Positions 44,298 through 51,521 of a stretch of DNA of 64,000 nucleotides are shown in pieces (within the stretch, counting starts at the first letter, position 1; every line of letters starts with the position of its first letter). The position numbers and the translations under genes are program-made. Origin of the DNA: CBDUXP01 sp965371225 [NCBI: uncultured bacterium] (GTDB lineage: Bacteria; Abyssobacteria; SURF-5; CBDUXP01); contig CBDUXP010000006.1 of assembly GCA_965371225.1 (NCBI GenBank), forward strand, positions 60,167 to 124,166. Reading direction: 5' to 3'. The notes beneath the pieces are model-generated. The model ran no database searches. It saw only the letters and a program-made list of their open reading frames with translations, and was not told the DNA's origin.

Positions 44298-45296
44298 TCA
44301 GGCGCACATCAACTTCATCAAGTCGACGCAACGATTGCTGTACCCCCACTCATTGTCATACCAACTGATGACCTTGTAGAGGTGATCGCCCAGCTTTTGC
44401 GTGAGCAGAGAGTCGAAGATGCTCGAGTGCGGGTTGTTGATGACATCGACAGACACGATGGGATCCTCGCAGTATTGGAGGATGCCCTTGAGGGGGCCAT
44501 CGGCGGCGGCCTTCACCGCGGCGTTCAGTTCCGCCACGGAGGGCGAGCCCTTCAACTGTACCGTGAGGTCGACCACCGAGCCGTCCACCGTCGGGACGCG
44601 CATGGCCATCCCATCCAGCTTGCCGTTCAGTTCGGGCAGGACCTGGCCGACGGCGCGGGCGGCGCCGGTGGTGGTGGGCACAATGCTCAGGGCGGCGCTC
44701 CGGCCCCGGCGCAGGTCCGCGTGCGGCGCATCCAACAGCCGCTGGTCGGACGTGTAGGCGTGGATGGTGTTCATCAGGCCGGCCTCGATGCCAAACGCCT
44801 CGTGCAGCACCTTCGCCACTGGCGCCAGGCAGTTCGTGGTGCACGACGCGTTGGACACGATCTGGTCGCCAGCCTGCAGGGTGTCATCGTTCACGCCGCA
44901 GACCACGATGGCGTCCACCTCGTCCTTGGGCGGCACGCTGAGCAGCACTTTCCCCGCGCCCGCTTTCAGGTGGAGCGCACACTGCTCGCGCGTGCGGAAG
45001 ATGCCCGTGGACTCCAGGATCACGTCGGCCCCGAGCTGGCCCCAGGGCAGCTTCGCCGGGTCGCGCTCGCTCAGAACGGGAATGGCGGCGCCGTTCACAT
45101 CGATGGTGCCCTCGCCCACCTTGACCGTGCCGGGAAAGGGCCCGTGCGTGGAGTCGTACTTCAACAGGTGGGCCAGGTTCGCCGCGTCGGTAATGTCGTT
45201 GATCCCGACCACGCGGAGGTCGTCCTGTCGGCAGAGCACGCGAAATACCATGCGGCCGATCCGGCCGAAGCCGTTGATGCCAACAGCAGTACTCAT
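44298..45296 (-). CDS. gap: Glyceraldehyde-3-phosphate dehydrogenase
   Basis: A 332-residue phosphorylating GAPDH. It starts MSTAVGINGFGRIGRMVFRV (NAD-binding), has the catalytic cysteine in SNASCTTNCLAPV, the HAYTSDQRLLDAPHADLRRGR loop, and VDLTVQLKGSPSV. Only one gap gene is seen. Its promoter (45424-45452) overlaps the stop of the upstream CRTAC1 gene. Pgk follows after 12 bp. Use in glycolysis or gluconeogenesis cannot be separated from sequence. Confidence 0.97.
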   Translation of the reverse strand: MSTAVGINGFGRIGRMVFRVLCRQDDLRVVGINDITDAANLAHLLKYDSTHGPFPGTVKVGEGTIDVNGAAIPVLSERDPAKLPWGQLGADVILESTGIFRTREQCALHLKAGAGKVLLSVPPKDEVDAIVVCGVNDDTLQAGDQIVSNASCTTNCLAPVAKVLHEAFGIEAGLMNTIHAYTSDQRLLDAPHADLRRGRSAALSIVPTTTGAARAVGQVLPELNGKLDGMAMRVPTVDGSVVDLTVQLKGSPSVAELNAAVKAAADGPLKGILQYCEDPIVSVDVINNPHSSIFDSLLTQKLGDHLYKVISWYDNEWGYSNRCVDLMKLMCA

Positions 45297-45423
45297 CTAT
45301 CAGATGCCTCTCAGTCTGGGACGGGATCGCGGCGCCGCGGTGGGGTGTGGGGAAGCGCGCCGCCGAAGGACTACGTCGCGTTCGTCGTCTTCCAATGCGT
45401 TTCGTTTGCTCTTTTTGGGCCAG

Positions 45424-45452
45424 AGTATGGCCGGTCGGCCGCCAGATGTCAA
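45424..45452 (-). promoter_or_regulatory. Promoter of the gap-pgk operon
   Basis: On the minus strand TTGACA (45447-45452, perfect), 17 bases, CATACT (45424-45429). The -35 box overlaps the stop codon of the upstream CRTAC1 gene. The leader would be about 120 bases and contains an A-rich patch (45406-45420 region on the minus strand). Confidence 0.65.
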
Positions 45453-47242
45453 CGCGGGGCCTGGGCGGCGCTCCGGGGCACGTCTACCCGAGTGTACCGG
45501 CCCACCTCCACCACCTCCAGCCGCGTCACCGGCGCCCCGGCGCCCCAGCGAATCGTGACCCCGTCGGGCCGCTCCAGGGGGCCCAGGCCGATCGGCACGC
45601 GCGGATCGTTTTGGGCCAGGTAGCTGCCGGCCACGCGCACCTCCCGGACCAGGGTGCGGTCCCCGAGCTGCACCTCGATGCGGGCGCCGAGGGCGGGATT
45701 CCCCGTGGCGGCGTCGCGCACGTCCAGGCCGAACCACTGGCCCGCCGTATCCCCGCCGTCGTTCCGGTACAGGGCGGCCGGGCCCATGTTGTTCACCACC
45801 AGGATGTCCACATCCCCGTCGCTGTCGTAGTCGGCGAAGGCGGCGGAGCGGGACACGCGCCGCTGCTGAAATGCCGGGCCCAGCGTGGCCGACCGGTCCA
45901 GGAAGTTGCCGGCACCGTCGTTCAGCCACAGCTGGTTGGTCTGGGCGTACTTGGCCGTCTCGTCGATCTCCTCGATGCGCGGGGCGATGTGGCCGTTGGC
46001 CGCAAACAGGTCCAGGTCCCCGTCGTTGTCTACGTCCACCAGCCCCGTGCCGAACGCCAGGTAGAGCAGGCTGGAGGTGCCCAGGCCCGCGCGAAAGGTG
46101 TTGTCCAGGAAGAAGCTGCGGCCCTCGTTCCGGTACAGGGTATTCGTCTCGTTCTGGAAGTTCGTCACGACCAAATCGGGGTCCGCGTCCCCGTCCACGT
46201 CGCCGAACGTCACCCCCATCCCGCTCTCGGGTGCGCCGTCCTCGTTAAATCCCACGCCGCTGAACAGGCTCACCTCCTCAAAGTGGCCGCTACCGTCGTT
46301 GCGGAACAGCAGGTTCTGCGTCGTGTCGTTGGCCACGTACAGGTCCACGTCCCCGTCCCCGTCATAATCGCCATCGATGACGCCCAACCCCTTCCCAATC
46401 GTGGAATAGAGGCCCCGGGCCTCGGTTTCGTCGGCAAACGTCCCGTCCCCGTTGTTGCGGAAGAAGACGTCCGGCTGGGCCCCGAATTCCTTGGGGGTGC
46501 AGACGGTTCGCACGCCCTCCTGCGTGCAGGGAATGCCGTGGTCCACCGCGTACCGCACATAGTTGACGACGTACAGGTCCAGCCAGCCGTCGGCGTCCAC
46601 GTCCACCCACAGCACGCTGGTGCTCCATTCGTCCGCCTGGCCGCCCACCCCCGCCGCCGCGGTCACGTCCGTGAACGTCCCGTCGCCGTTGTTGCGGTAC
46701 AGCACGTTGGGCCCGAAGTTCGTGACGTAGATATCAACCTGGCCGTCCCGGTCGTAGTCGCCGAACGCGCACCCCATCCCGAATCCGGTATCCCCCACCC
46801 CGGCCTCGTCCGTCAGGTCGGTGAACGTTCCGTCCGGATTCTGGCGGAACAGCGCATTGTGCAGCGGCGTGGGGTCCGCGTCCGGCGTGACCGGGGCGCC
46901 GTTGACAAAGTACACGTCGAGGCGCCCGTCGTTGTTGTAGTCCAGCCATCCGCCGCCGCCCGCGGTGGTCTGGAGCATCAATGTGGGCTCGTCCACCCCA
47001 TACGCAAAGGCAAAAGTCAGGCCCACCTCACTCGCCACGTCCACGAACTGCACGGGCGGAGGCGGAACGGCCGGTGCGGCGGGTGTTGTGGCCGGGGCGG
47101 GCGCCGGCTTGGCCGTGCCTGATTCGCGAGGGGGCGGCTCGGGAGGCGGCGCGCTGCGGGTCAGGCGCAGCACCAGGGCGAGGACTAGGGCGCCAAGCGC
47201 CACCGCGAGGGCCAGCCGGGCGGGGGAGCTAGTCCGTGCCAT
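45449..47242 (-). CDS. CRTAC1/UnbV-type FG-GAP (VCBS) repeat protein
   Basis: A 597-residue protein anchored by one N-terminal helix (about residues 9-26), then a Pro/Ala-rich spacer and a seven-bladed propeller-like region of FG-GAP repeats. Calcium-binding D-x-N/D-x-DG-x-x-D loops recur (DYNNDGRLDVY, DYDRDGQVDIY, DYDGDGDVDLY, DVDNDGDLDLF, DYDSDGDVDIL). The last 80 residues form an ASPIC/UnbV domain (LGARIEVQLGDRTLVREV). The family also includes animal cartilage acidic protein 1. Function in bacteria is unknown; extracytoplasmic localisation is supported by the anchor. Its first 14 bp overlap the TPR gene, and the two are probably partners. Confidence 0.9.
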   Translation of the reverse strand: MARTSSPARLALAVALGALVLALVLRLTRSAPPPEPPPRESGTAKPAPAPATTPAAPAVPPPPVQFVDVASEVGLTFAFAYGVDEPTLMLQTTAGGGGWLDYNNDGRLDVYFVNGAPVTPDADPTPLHNALFRQNPDGTFTDLTDEAGVGDTGFGMGCAFGDYDRDGQVDIYVTNFGPNVLYRNNGDGTFTDVTAAAGVGGQADEWSTSVLWVDVDADGWLDLYVVNYVRYAVDHGIPCTQEGVRTVCTPKEFGAQPDVFFRNNGDGTFADETEARGLYSTIGKGLGVIDGDYDGDGDVDLYVANDTTQNLLFRNDGSGHFEEVSLFSGVGFNEDGAPESGMGVTFGDVDGDADPDLVVTNFQNETNTLYRNEGRSFFLDNTFRAGLGTSSLLYLAFGTGLVDVDNDGDLDLFAANGHIAPRIEEIDETAKYAQTNQLWLNDGAGNFLDRSATLGPAFQQRRVSRSAAFADYDSDGDVDILVVNNMGPAALYRNDGGDTAGQWFGLDVRDAATGNPALGARIEVQLGDRTLVREVRVAGSYLAQNDPRVPIGLGPLERPDGVTIRWGAGAPVTRLEVVEVGRYTRVDVPRSAAQAPR

Positions 47243-48308
47243 GGTCCCGGTCCGTGGCCTGGGCGCCCAAATTCACCGGCCAGTCCGCCCGCGCAGTGGA
47301 GAGTTCCGCGAACCGGCGCAGGTGGCGGGCCGCCCGCTCCGGCTCTCCACGCCGCAGGTACACCTGGCCAAGCTGGTAGTGGGCCTCGGCAAAGCGGGGC
47401 TCCAGGTCCACCGCCCGCGTCAGCGCGTCTCGGGCTCCGCCCAGGTCCCCTTGCCGCGCCAGCGAGGCGCCCAGTTCATACCAGCCGTCGTGAAACTGCG
47501 GTTCAAGTTCGACTGCGCGCTGCCAGTGGCCGGTGGCCTCCGCCTCGCGGCCCTGAAACTTCGCCACGAGGCCGAGGGCGTGTAACGTGGCGGCGGACTT
47601 CGGGTCTTGCTCTAAGGCTTGAGACAGAAAGTCTTCAGCTTCAGTGTATTCCGCACGTCGCAAATGGGCATAACCCACACCAAACAATACGGCCGCCTGG
47701 CCCGGCTCCAGAGTCTGCGCCCGACTGAAGGCGGTCAGGGCTTCGGCGTACTGGCGGCCTTGGATATACGCCTCGCCCAAGATGGCGTAGGCCTGCGCCC
47801 GCCGCGGCTCCAGACGCACGGCGTGTGTCAGCGCGTCGATAGCCTCCTCCACCTGATACAGCGCAAGCCGGGCCTGCCCCAGGAGGAGGAAGGCGGGGCC
47901 GAAGGCGGGATCCGATTCCGCAGCCCGCTCGAGGTACGGAACCGCTGCCTTGGGCTGGCCCGCGTCCAGCTCGATGCTGCCGGCGGTGTGCAGCACGCGG
48001 GGGTGGTCCGGCGCCTGCGCGAGCGCGCGGCCCACCGCCTGCCGGGCGGCGTAGTGGTTCCCCGCCCGCAGGAGCAGGTTGGCCTTGTTGTTGTACGCGT
48101 GGAAGTAGGCGGGGGCGAGAGCGATGGCCGCGTCGTAACGGGCGACGGCGTCCTCTACGCGGCCGACCCGGTCTAATTCCGCCGCCTCCTGTAACAGCGC
48201 GGCATACCGGGCATCCGGGTCCTCTTCCTGCGCGGCCGCAGGCAACGCGCACCACGACAGGACAAGGATGAGGGGCAGAATGGGGGACAGACGTCCGTGA
48301 TTCGGCAC
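47229..48308 (-). CDS. Exported TPR-repeat protein
   Basis: A 359-residue protein with a Sec signal peptide (PILPLILVLSWCALPAAAQ) and about nine tetratricopeptide repeats from residue 30 to 340, so it should act in the periplasm as a protein-binding solenoid. I choose GTG 48308 because a good promoter at 48339-48367 would start transcription near 48332, after the upstream GTG at 48353; no strong ribosome site is visible at either. The 3' end overlaps the CRTAC1/UnbV gene by 14 bp. TPR proteins are frequent partners of UnbV-domain proteins, which supports a joint but unknown function. Confidence 0.83.
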   Translation of the reverse strand: MPNHGRLSPILPLILVLSWCALPAAAQEEDPDARYAALLQEAAELDRVGRVEDAVARYDAAIALAPAYFHAYNNKANLLLRAGNHYAARQAVGRALAQAPDHPRVLHTAGSIELDAGQPKAAVPYLERAAESDPAFGPAFLLLGQARLALYQVEEAIDALTHAVRLEPRRAQAYAILGEAYIQGRQYAEALTAFSRAQTLEPGQAAVLFGVGYAHLRRAEYTEAEDFLSQALEQDPKSAATLHALGLVAKFQGREAEATGHWQRAVELEPQFHDGWYELGASLARQGDLGGARDALTRAVDLEPRFAEAHYQLGQVYLRRGEPERAARHLRRFAELSTARADWPVNLGAQATDRDHGTD

Positions 48309-48338
48309 AGCAGGAGGCAGTGGCGGGACCGGGGCGCC

Positions 48339-48367
48339 AGTGTAAGTTCGCACCGGACCTGCGTCAA
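48339..48367 (-). promoter_or_regulatory. Promoter of the TPR-CRTAC1 pair
   Basis: On the minus strand TTGACG (48362-48367), 17 bases, TACACT (48339-48344). It faces away from the plus-strand extended -10 at 48388-48396, forming a compact divergent promoter region. Confidence 0.55.
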
Positions 48368-48387
48368 CATCAAGCGTACCAACCCCT

Positions 48388-48396
48388 TGCTATACT
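48388..48396 (+). promoter_or_regulatory. Extended -10 promoter for the polysaccharide deacetylase gene
   Basis: TGCTATACT is an extended -10 (TGn plus TATACT) with no matching -35 at the expected place, which is acceptable for this class. Transcription would begin near 48403, leaving a leader of only about 14 bases before ATG 48417. Confidence 0.5.
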
Positions 48397-48416
48397 TGCC
48401 ACGGGTGGACGATGGC

Positions 48417-49268
48417 ATGCCGGCGCGCCTAAACGCGCTCACTATAGATGTAGAAGACTGGTTCCATCCGGAGCTGGTCCGGGCGCACGTTCCGGAGGCG
48501 GAACGCGTGCCGCGCCTGCGGGAGGCACTGCACCCCTTGCTCGCGCTATTGGAAGAGCGGCGGGTGCACGCCACGTTCTTCATGCTGGGCGATTTGGTGC
48601 GGCGCGACCCGGACCTGCTTCGCGAACTCCACGAGGCCGGGCACGAGATTGGCTGCCACGGCATGAGCCACCTGCCCCTGTGGGATCTGACGCCCGAGGC
48701 TTTTCGCGAGGAACTCCGCGAGTTCCGGTCCACCGTGGCGGCGGTGGACGGGTCGATTCCCATCCGCGGCTATCGCGCGCCCACGTTCTCGCTAGATTCA
48801 CGCACCGCATGGGCGCTGGAAGTGCTTGCTGATGAGGGGTTTGAATACGATAGCTCCATATTTCCCTTTAAGAACCATCTGTACGGGGTCGCGGGGGCGC
48901 CCGTGGCGCCGTACCGCCCGGACCCGGCGGACCTGACGCGCCACTCGCCCACCGGGCCCCTGTGGGAAGTCCCGCTGTCCGTAGTTACCATGGCGGGGCG
49001 GCGGCTGCCGGTGGCGGGCGGCTTCTACCTGCGGGTGCTGCCCTACCCGTTCACCGCGTGGGCGCTGCGGCGCATCAGCCGGGAGCGGCCCTTCGTCCTG
49101 TACTGCCATCCGTGGGAGTGCGACCCGGACACGCCGCGGCGGGCGCTGGGCCTGATGGACGGGATCATTACGTACGCCGGCATCCGCGGCGCCCGAGCGA
49201 AGTTACGGCGTCTGCTTGACGAATTCCCCTTCACCCGCCTGGACGCGCTGCTTGATAGCCGCACCTGA
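48417..49268 (+). CDS. Polysaccharide deacetylase (XrtA-associated type)
   Basis: A 283-residue NodB-homology deacetylase with no signal peptide. Motif 1 is LTIDVEDWFHPE, the zinc histidines are in HEIGCHGMSHLPLW, and GYRAPTFSL is motif 3. The C-terminal part, with RPFVLYCHPWECDPDTPRR, matches the DUF3473-type extension of deacetylases linked to exosortase/PEP-CTERM exopolysaccharide loci. No exosortase or PEP-CTERM protein is in the window. ATG 48417 is the likely start; GTG 48405 is an alternative. Its stop shares a base with the next ATG (TGATG). It probably modifies N-acetylated sugars of a surface polysaccharide. Confidence 0.88.
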   Translation: MPARLNALTIDVEDWFHPELVRAHVPEAERVPRLREALHPLLALLEERRVHATFFMLGDLVRRDPDLLRELHEAGHEIGCHGMSHLPLWDLTPEAFREELREFRSTVAAVDGSIPIRGYRAPTFSLDSRTAWALEVLADEGFEYDSSIFPFKNHLYGVAGAPVAPYRPDPADLTRHSPTGPLWEVPLSVVTMAGRRLPVAGGFYLRVLPYPFTAWALRRISRERPFVLYCHPWECDPDTPRRALGLMDGIITYAGIRGARAKLRRLLDEFPFTRLDALLDSRT

Positions 49269-49537
49269 TGGCCGATGCATACCAATTCACCCACCACGCG
49301 CGGGCCCAGATGCGCCGGTACGGTATCCGTCGGAACCGCGTACTTCGCGTGTTGGCGAGCCCGGATCAGACCATGCCCGGAGAGGGGCCATGCCTGGTGT
49401 ATCAGGCGCGGTTACAGCGTCGGCAGAGCCGCAAGGCCTATCTCCTGCGGGTGGTGGTCGATCCGACCCACCAGCCGCCGAGGGTGGTGACCGTCTATGC
49501 TACCCTGAAGATCGAACGCTACGAAGGGGCGGACTAA
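49268..49537 (+). CDS. DUF4258-type small protein (toxin-like)
   Basis: An 89-residue basic protein. The core FTHHARAQMRRYGIRRNRVLRVLASPDQ, split over residues 7-34, has the HA...M..RGI pattern of DUF4258 proteins, which resemble RelE/BrnT-like folds. The second half ends VVTVYATLKIERYEG, also typical. It overlaps the deacetylase stop (TGATG) and shares one base with the next small gene (TAATG). DUF4258 and DUF2283 genes are often adjacent and have been suggested as toxin-antitoxin-like pairs; activity has not been shown to my knowledge. Confidence 0.75.
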   Translation: MADAYQFTHHARAQMRRYGIRRNRVLRVLASPDQTMPGEGPCLVYQARLQRRQSRKAYLLRVVVDPTHQPPRVVTVYATLKIERYEGAD

Positions 49538-49767
49538 TGCGCGTGCGCTACGATCCAGAGGCCGATGTGCTGGTGCTCAGCTTTGTGGAGGACGAAGGTC
49601 GGCCGCTCGATCACGGCCAGGACATCGCCCCCGGGATGATCCTCCACTTCGACCGGGACGGTGTGGCAGTGGATCTGGAGATCCTCAACGCCTCAGAGCG
49701 GGTCGCGGATCCGGCGGCGGTCCGGCTTGAGGTGAAGCGCCACGCCTCACAGCCCGCCAAATCCTAG
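49537..49767 (+). CDS. DUF2283 small protein (antitoxin-like partner)
   Basis: A 76-residue acidic protein beginning MRVRYDPEADVLVLSF with GMILHFDRDGVAVDLEILNAS in the middle, the standard DUF2283 pattern (Y....D.LYI.......G..LD.D..G...GIEI..AS). It shares one base with the DUF4258 gene stop. A small inverted repeat (49752-49757 with 49767-49772) spans its stop codon. It is the likely cognate partner of the preceding protein. Confidence 0.82.
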   Translation: MRVRYDPEADVLVLSFVEDEGRPLDHGQDIAPGMILHFDRDGVAVDLEILNASERVADPAAVRLEVKRHASQPAKS

Positions 49768-49830
49768 CGGGCCGCTGCCTTGCTCCGGCGGGGGCGATTG
49801 ATGACGCCTGAACGGTCGTGGTGTGTGTGA

Positions 49831-50478
49831 ATGGATGATATCGCGCGCTACTTCACGCGCATGGCCCGGGCATTCGACGACTATTACCGGGAGCCGTCGC
49901 ACGGGCTGATCGGCAAACTGGGCCACGAGGTCTTCCGGAAGCCGGGTTTGGTGCGGCGGTTCGCCGCGACCATGGAGTTGCTGCGCCCCATCGCGGGCAA
50001 GAAGGTGCTCGACGTGGGCTGCGGCCCGGGGGCGTACAGCATTTACCTGTGGCGGCAGGGCGCCCGGGTCACGGGAATCGACCTGACCCCCGCCATGCTG
50101 GAACTGGCAGAGGCCGCCGCCCAGGAGGCCGGCTGGGCCGATCCCGATTTCCATGTGGCCGACGCCATGCGGTTCACGCGCGGCGCGCCCTACGACGCGG
50201 CCATCGCCATCGGCGTGTTCGACTACCTGGACGGAGAGACGCGCGAGCCGTTCCTGCGCCACGTGGCGGACCTCTGCCCGGGGCCGGTCATCGCCAGCTT
50301 TCCCAAGCTGCTCACGCCGCAATCCGCGATCCGGCGCGCATATTTCGTGGGCAAGGAAACGCGGGTCTACTTCTACCGGCAGGCAGCCATCACCGCCCTC
50401 GCGCGCGCCATAGACCGGGTGCCCCTGTTCGTGGATTGCGGGCCCATCTGGACGGTGTCCTTCGCGCGGGTCGCCTAG
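49831..50478 (+). CDS. SAM-dependent methyltransferase
   Basis: A 215-residue class I methyltransferase. Motif I is VLDVGCGPGAYSIYLWRQG, motif II TGIDLTPAML, and motif IV lies in AAIAIGVFDYLDG. The N-terminal 50 residues are helical and the C-terminal 60 give a cap. Substrate unknown; position between a polysaccharide deacetylase and a glycosyltransferase suggests a role in glycan or lipid-carrier modification. The ATG at 49831 follows a G/T-rich leader. The glycosyltransferase starts 14 bp downstream. Confidence 0.85.
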   Translation: MDDIARYFTRMARAFDDYYREPSHGLIGKLGHEVFRKPGLVRRFAATMELLRPIAGKKVLDVGCGPGAYSIYLWRQGARVTGIDLTPAMLELAEAAAQEAGWADPDFHVADAMRFTRGAPYDAAIAIGVFDYLDGETREPFLRHVADLCPGPVIASFPKLLTPQSAIRRAYFVGKETRVYFYRQAAITALARAIDRVPLFVDCGPIWTVSFARVA

Positions 50479-50492
50479 GCCCCATTCCTCCC

Positions 50493-51521
50493 ATGCCCAC
50501 TACCCCGCTGGCTTCCCTCATCATCTGCACCTGGAACGGGCTGGAGGTTCTCCCGGAATGCCTGGAGAGCCTGTGGGTGCAGACGTGTGCGGATTTCGAG
50601 CTGATTCTGGTGGACAACGGGTCCAGCGACCGCACCGCGGAGTATCTGACCACCCTGGACGATCCGCGGCTGCAGGTCCTGTCGTTGAAGGAGAACGCCG
50701 GATTCGCCGCGGGCAACAACCTGGGCATGGCCATCGCGCGGGGGGCGTACTTCGTGCTCGTGAACAATGACACCGTGGCGGAACCGGACTGGCTCGAACG
50801 GTTGCTCGCCCCACTCGCCGCTCGGCCGGACGTGGGCATGGCGGCGTGCCGGCTGGTGGATTACCACAACCGCGCGCGCTTGGACGCCGTGGGGCACCTG
50901 TTCTATCCGGACGGCCTCAACCGGGGCCGCGGCCGGTTCGAACCGAATGATGGGCGCTACGGATCGCTGGAAGAGATTTTCTTTGCGCCCGGGTGCGGCT
51001 GCGTGTACCGGCGGCAGATGATCGAGGCCATGGGCGGGTTCGACGAACGCTTCTTCGCTTACGGGGACGACACGGAGCTTGGCCTCCGGGGCCGCTGGGC
51101 GGGGTGGCGGTGCCTCTACGTGCCCGACGCCGTGCTGTACCACAAGATTTCGCACACGGGCGGCTGGTACAGCCAGTTCAAGGCGTTCCACGTTGAGCGC
51201 AACCGGGCGTGGGTAGCGCTGAAGTGCCTGCCCCTGCGCGACCTCCTGGTGAGCCCGCTGTACACGGCCGCACGGTTCGCGTTCCAGGCCTACGGGGCGT
51301 TGGCGGGCCGCGGCGCCTCCGGCCGGTTCGCCGCCGACGCGTCCGCCCTGTCGCTGCTGGCGGTCCTGGGGCGCGCGTTCGCGTCCGCGGTGGGGGGCGC
51401 GGGCGCCATGTGGGCGGCCCGGCGGCGCATTCACGACTCCGCCGCCCTGTCCGCCGCGCAGTTCCGCTGCCTGATCCGCGAGCACCGCATCGGTCTGCGG
51501 GAACTCACGCTGCGGGAGTAG
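50493..51521 (+). CDS. Family 2 glycosyltransferase
   Basis: A 342-residue GT-A fold enzyme. It has SLIICTWNGLEVLPECLESL at the N-terminus, LVDNGSSDRTAEYL, the metal-binding NND in FVLVNNDTVAEPDW, and the C-terminal FDERFFAYGDDTELGLR motif with the catalytic acid. This pattern is that of rhamnosyl/galactofuranosyl-type transferases (WcaA/RfbN-like). The last 70 residues include a hydrophobic segment and could bind the membrane. It ends in a 17 bp tail-to-tail overlap with the TMTC-like gene on the minus strand. Confidence 0.88.
   Translation: MPTTPLASLIICTWNGLEVLPECLESLWVQTCADFELILVDNGSSDRTAEYLTTLDDPRLQVLSLKENAGFAAGNNLGMAIARGAYFVLVNNDTVAEPDWLERLLAPLAARPDVGMAACRLVDYHNRARLDAVGHLFYPDGLNRGRGRFEPNDGRYGSLEEIFFAPGCGCVYRRQMIEAMGGFDERFFAYGDDTELGLRGRWAGWRCLYVPDAVLYHKISHTGGWYSQFKAFHVERNRAWVALKCLPLRDLLVSPLYTAARFAFQAYGALAGRGASGRFAADASALSLLAVLGRAFASAVGGAGAMWAARRRIHDSAALSAAQFRCLIREHRIGLRELTLRE

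Noticed and set aside
48309-48353. Upstream GTG start for the exported TPR protein
   Set aside because: It would lie upstream of the transcription start expected from the TTGACG-N17-TACACT promoter and adds 15 residues before a good signal peptide.
49752-49772. Terminator after the DUF2283 gene
   Set aside because: A 6 bp GCCCGC/GCGGGC hairpin spans the stop codon but no T-run follows, so it is unlikely to terminate.
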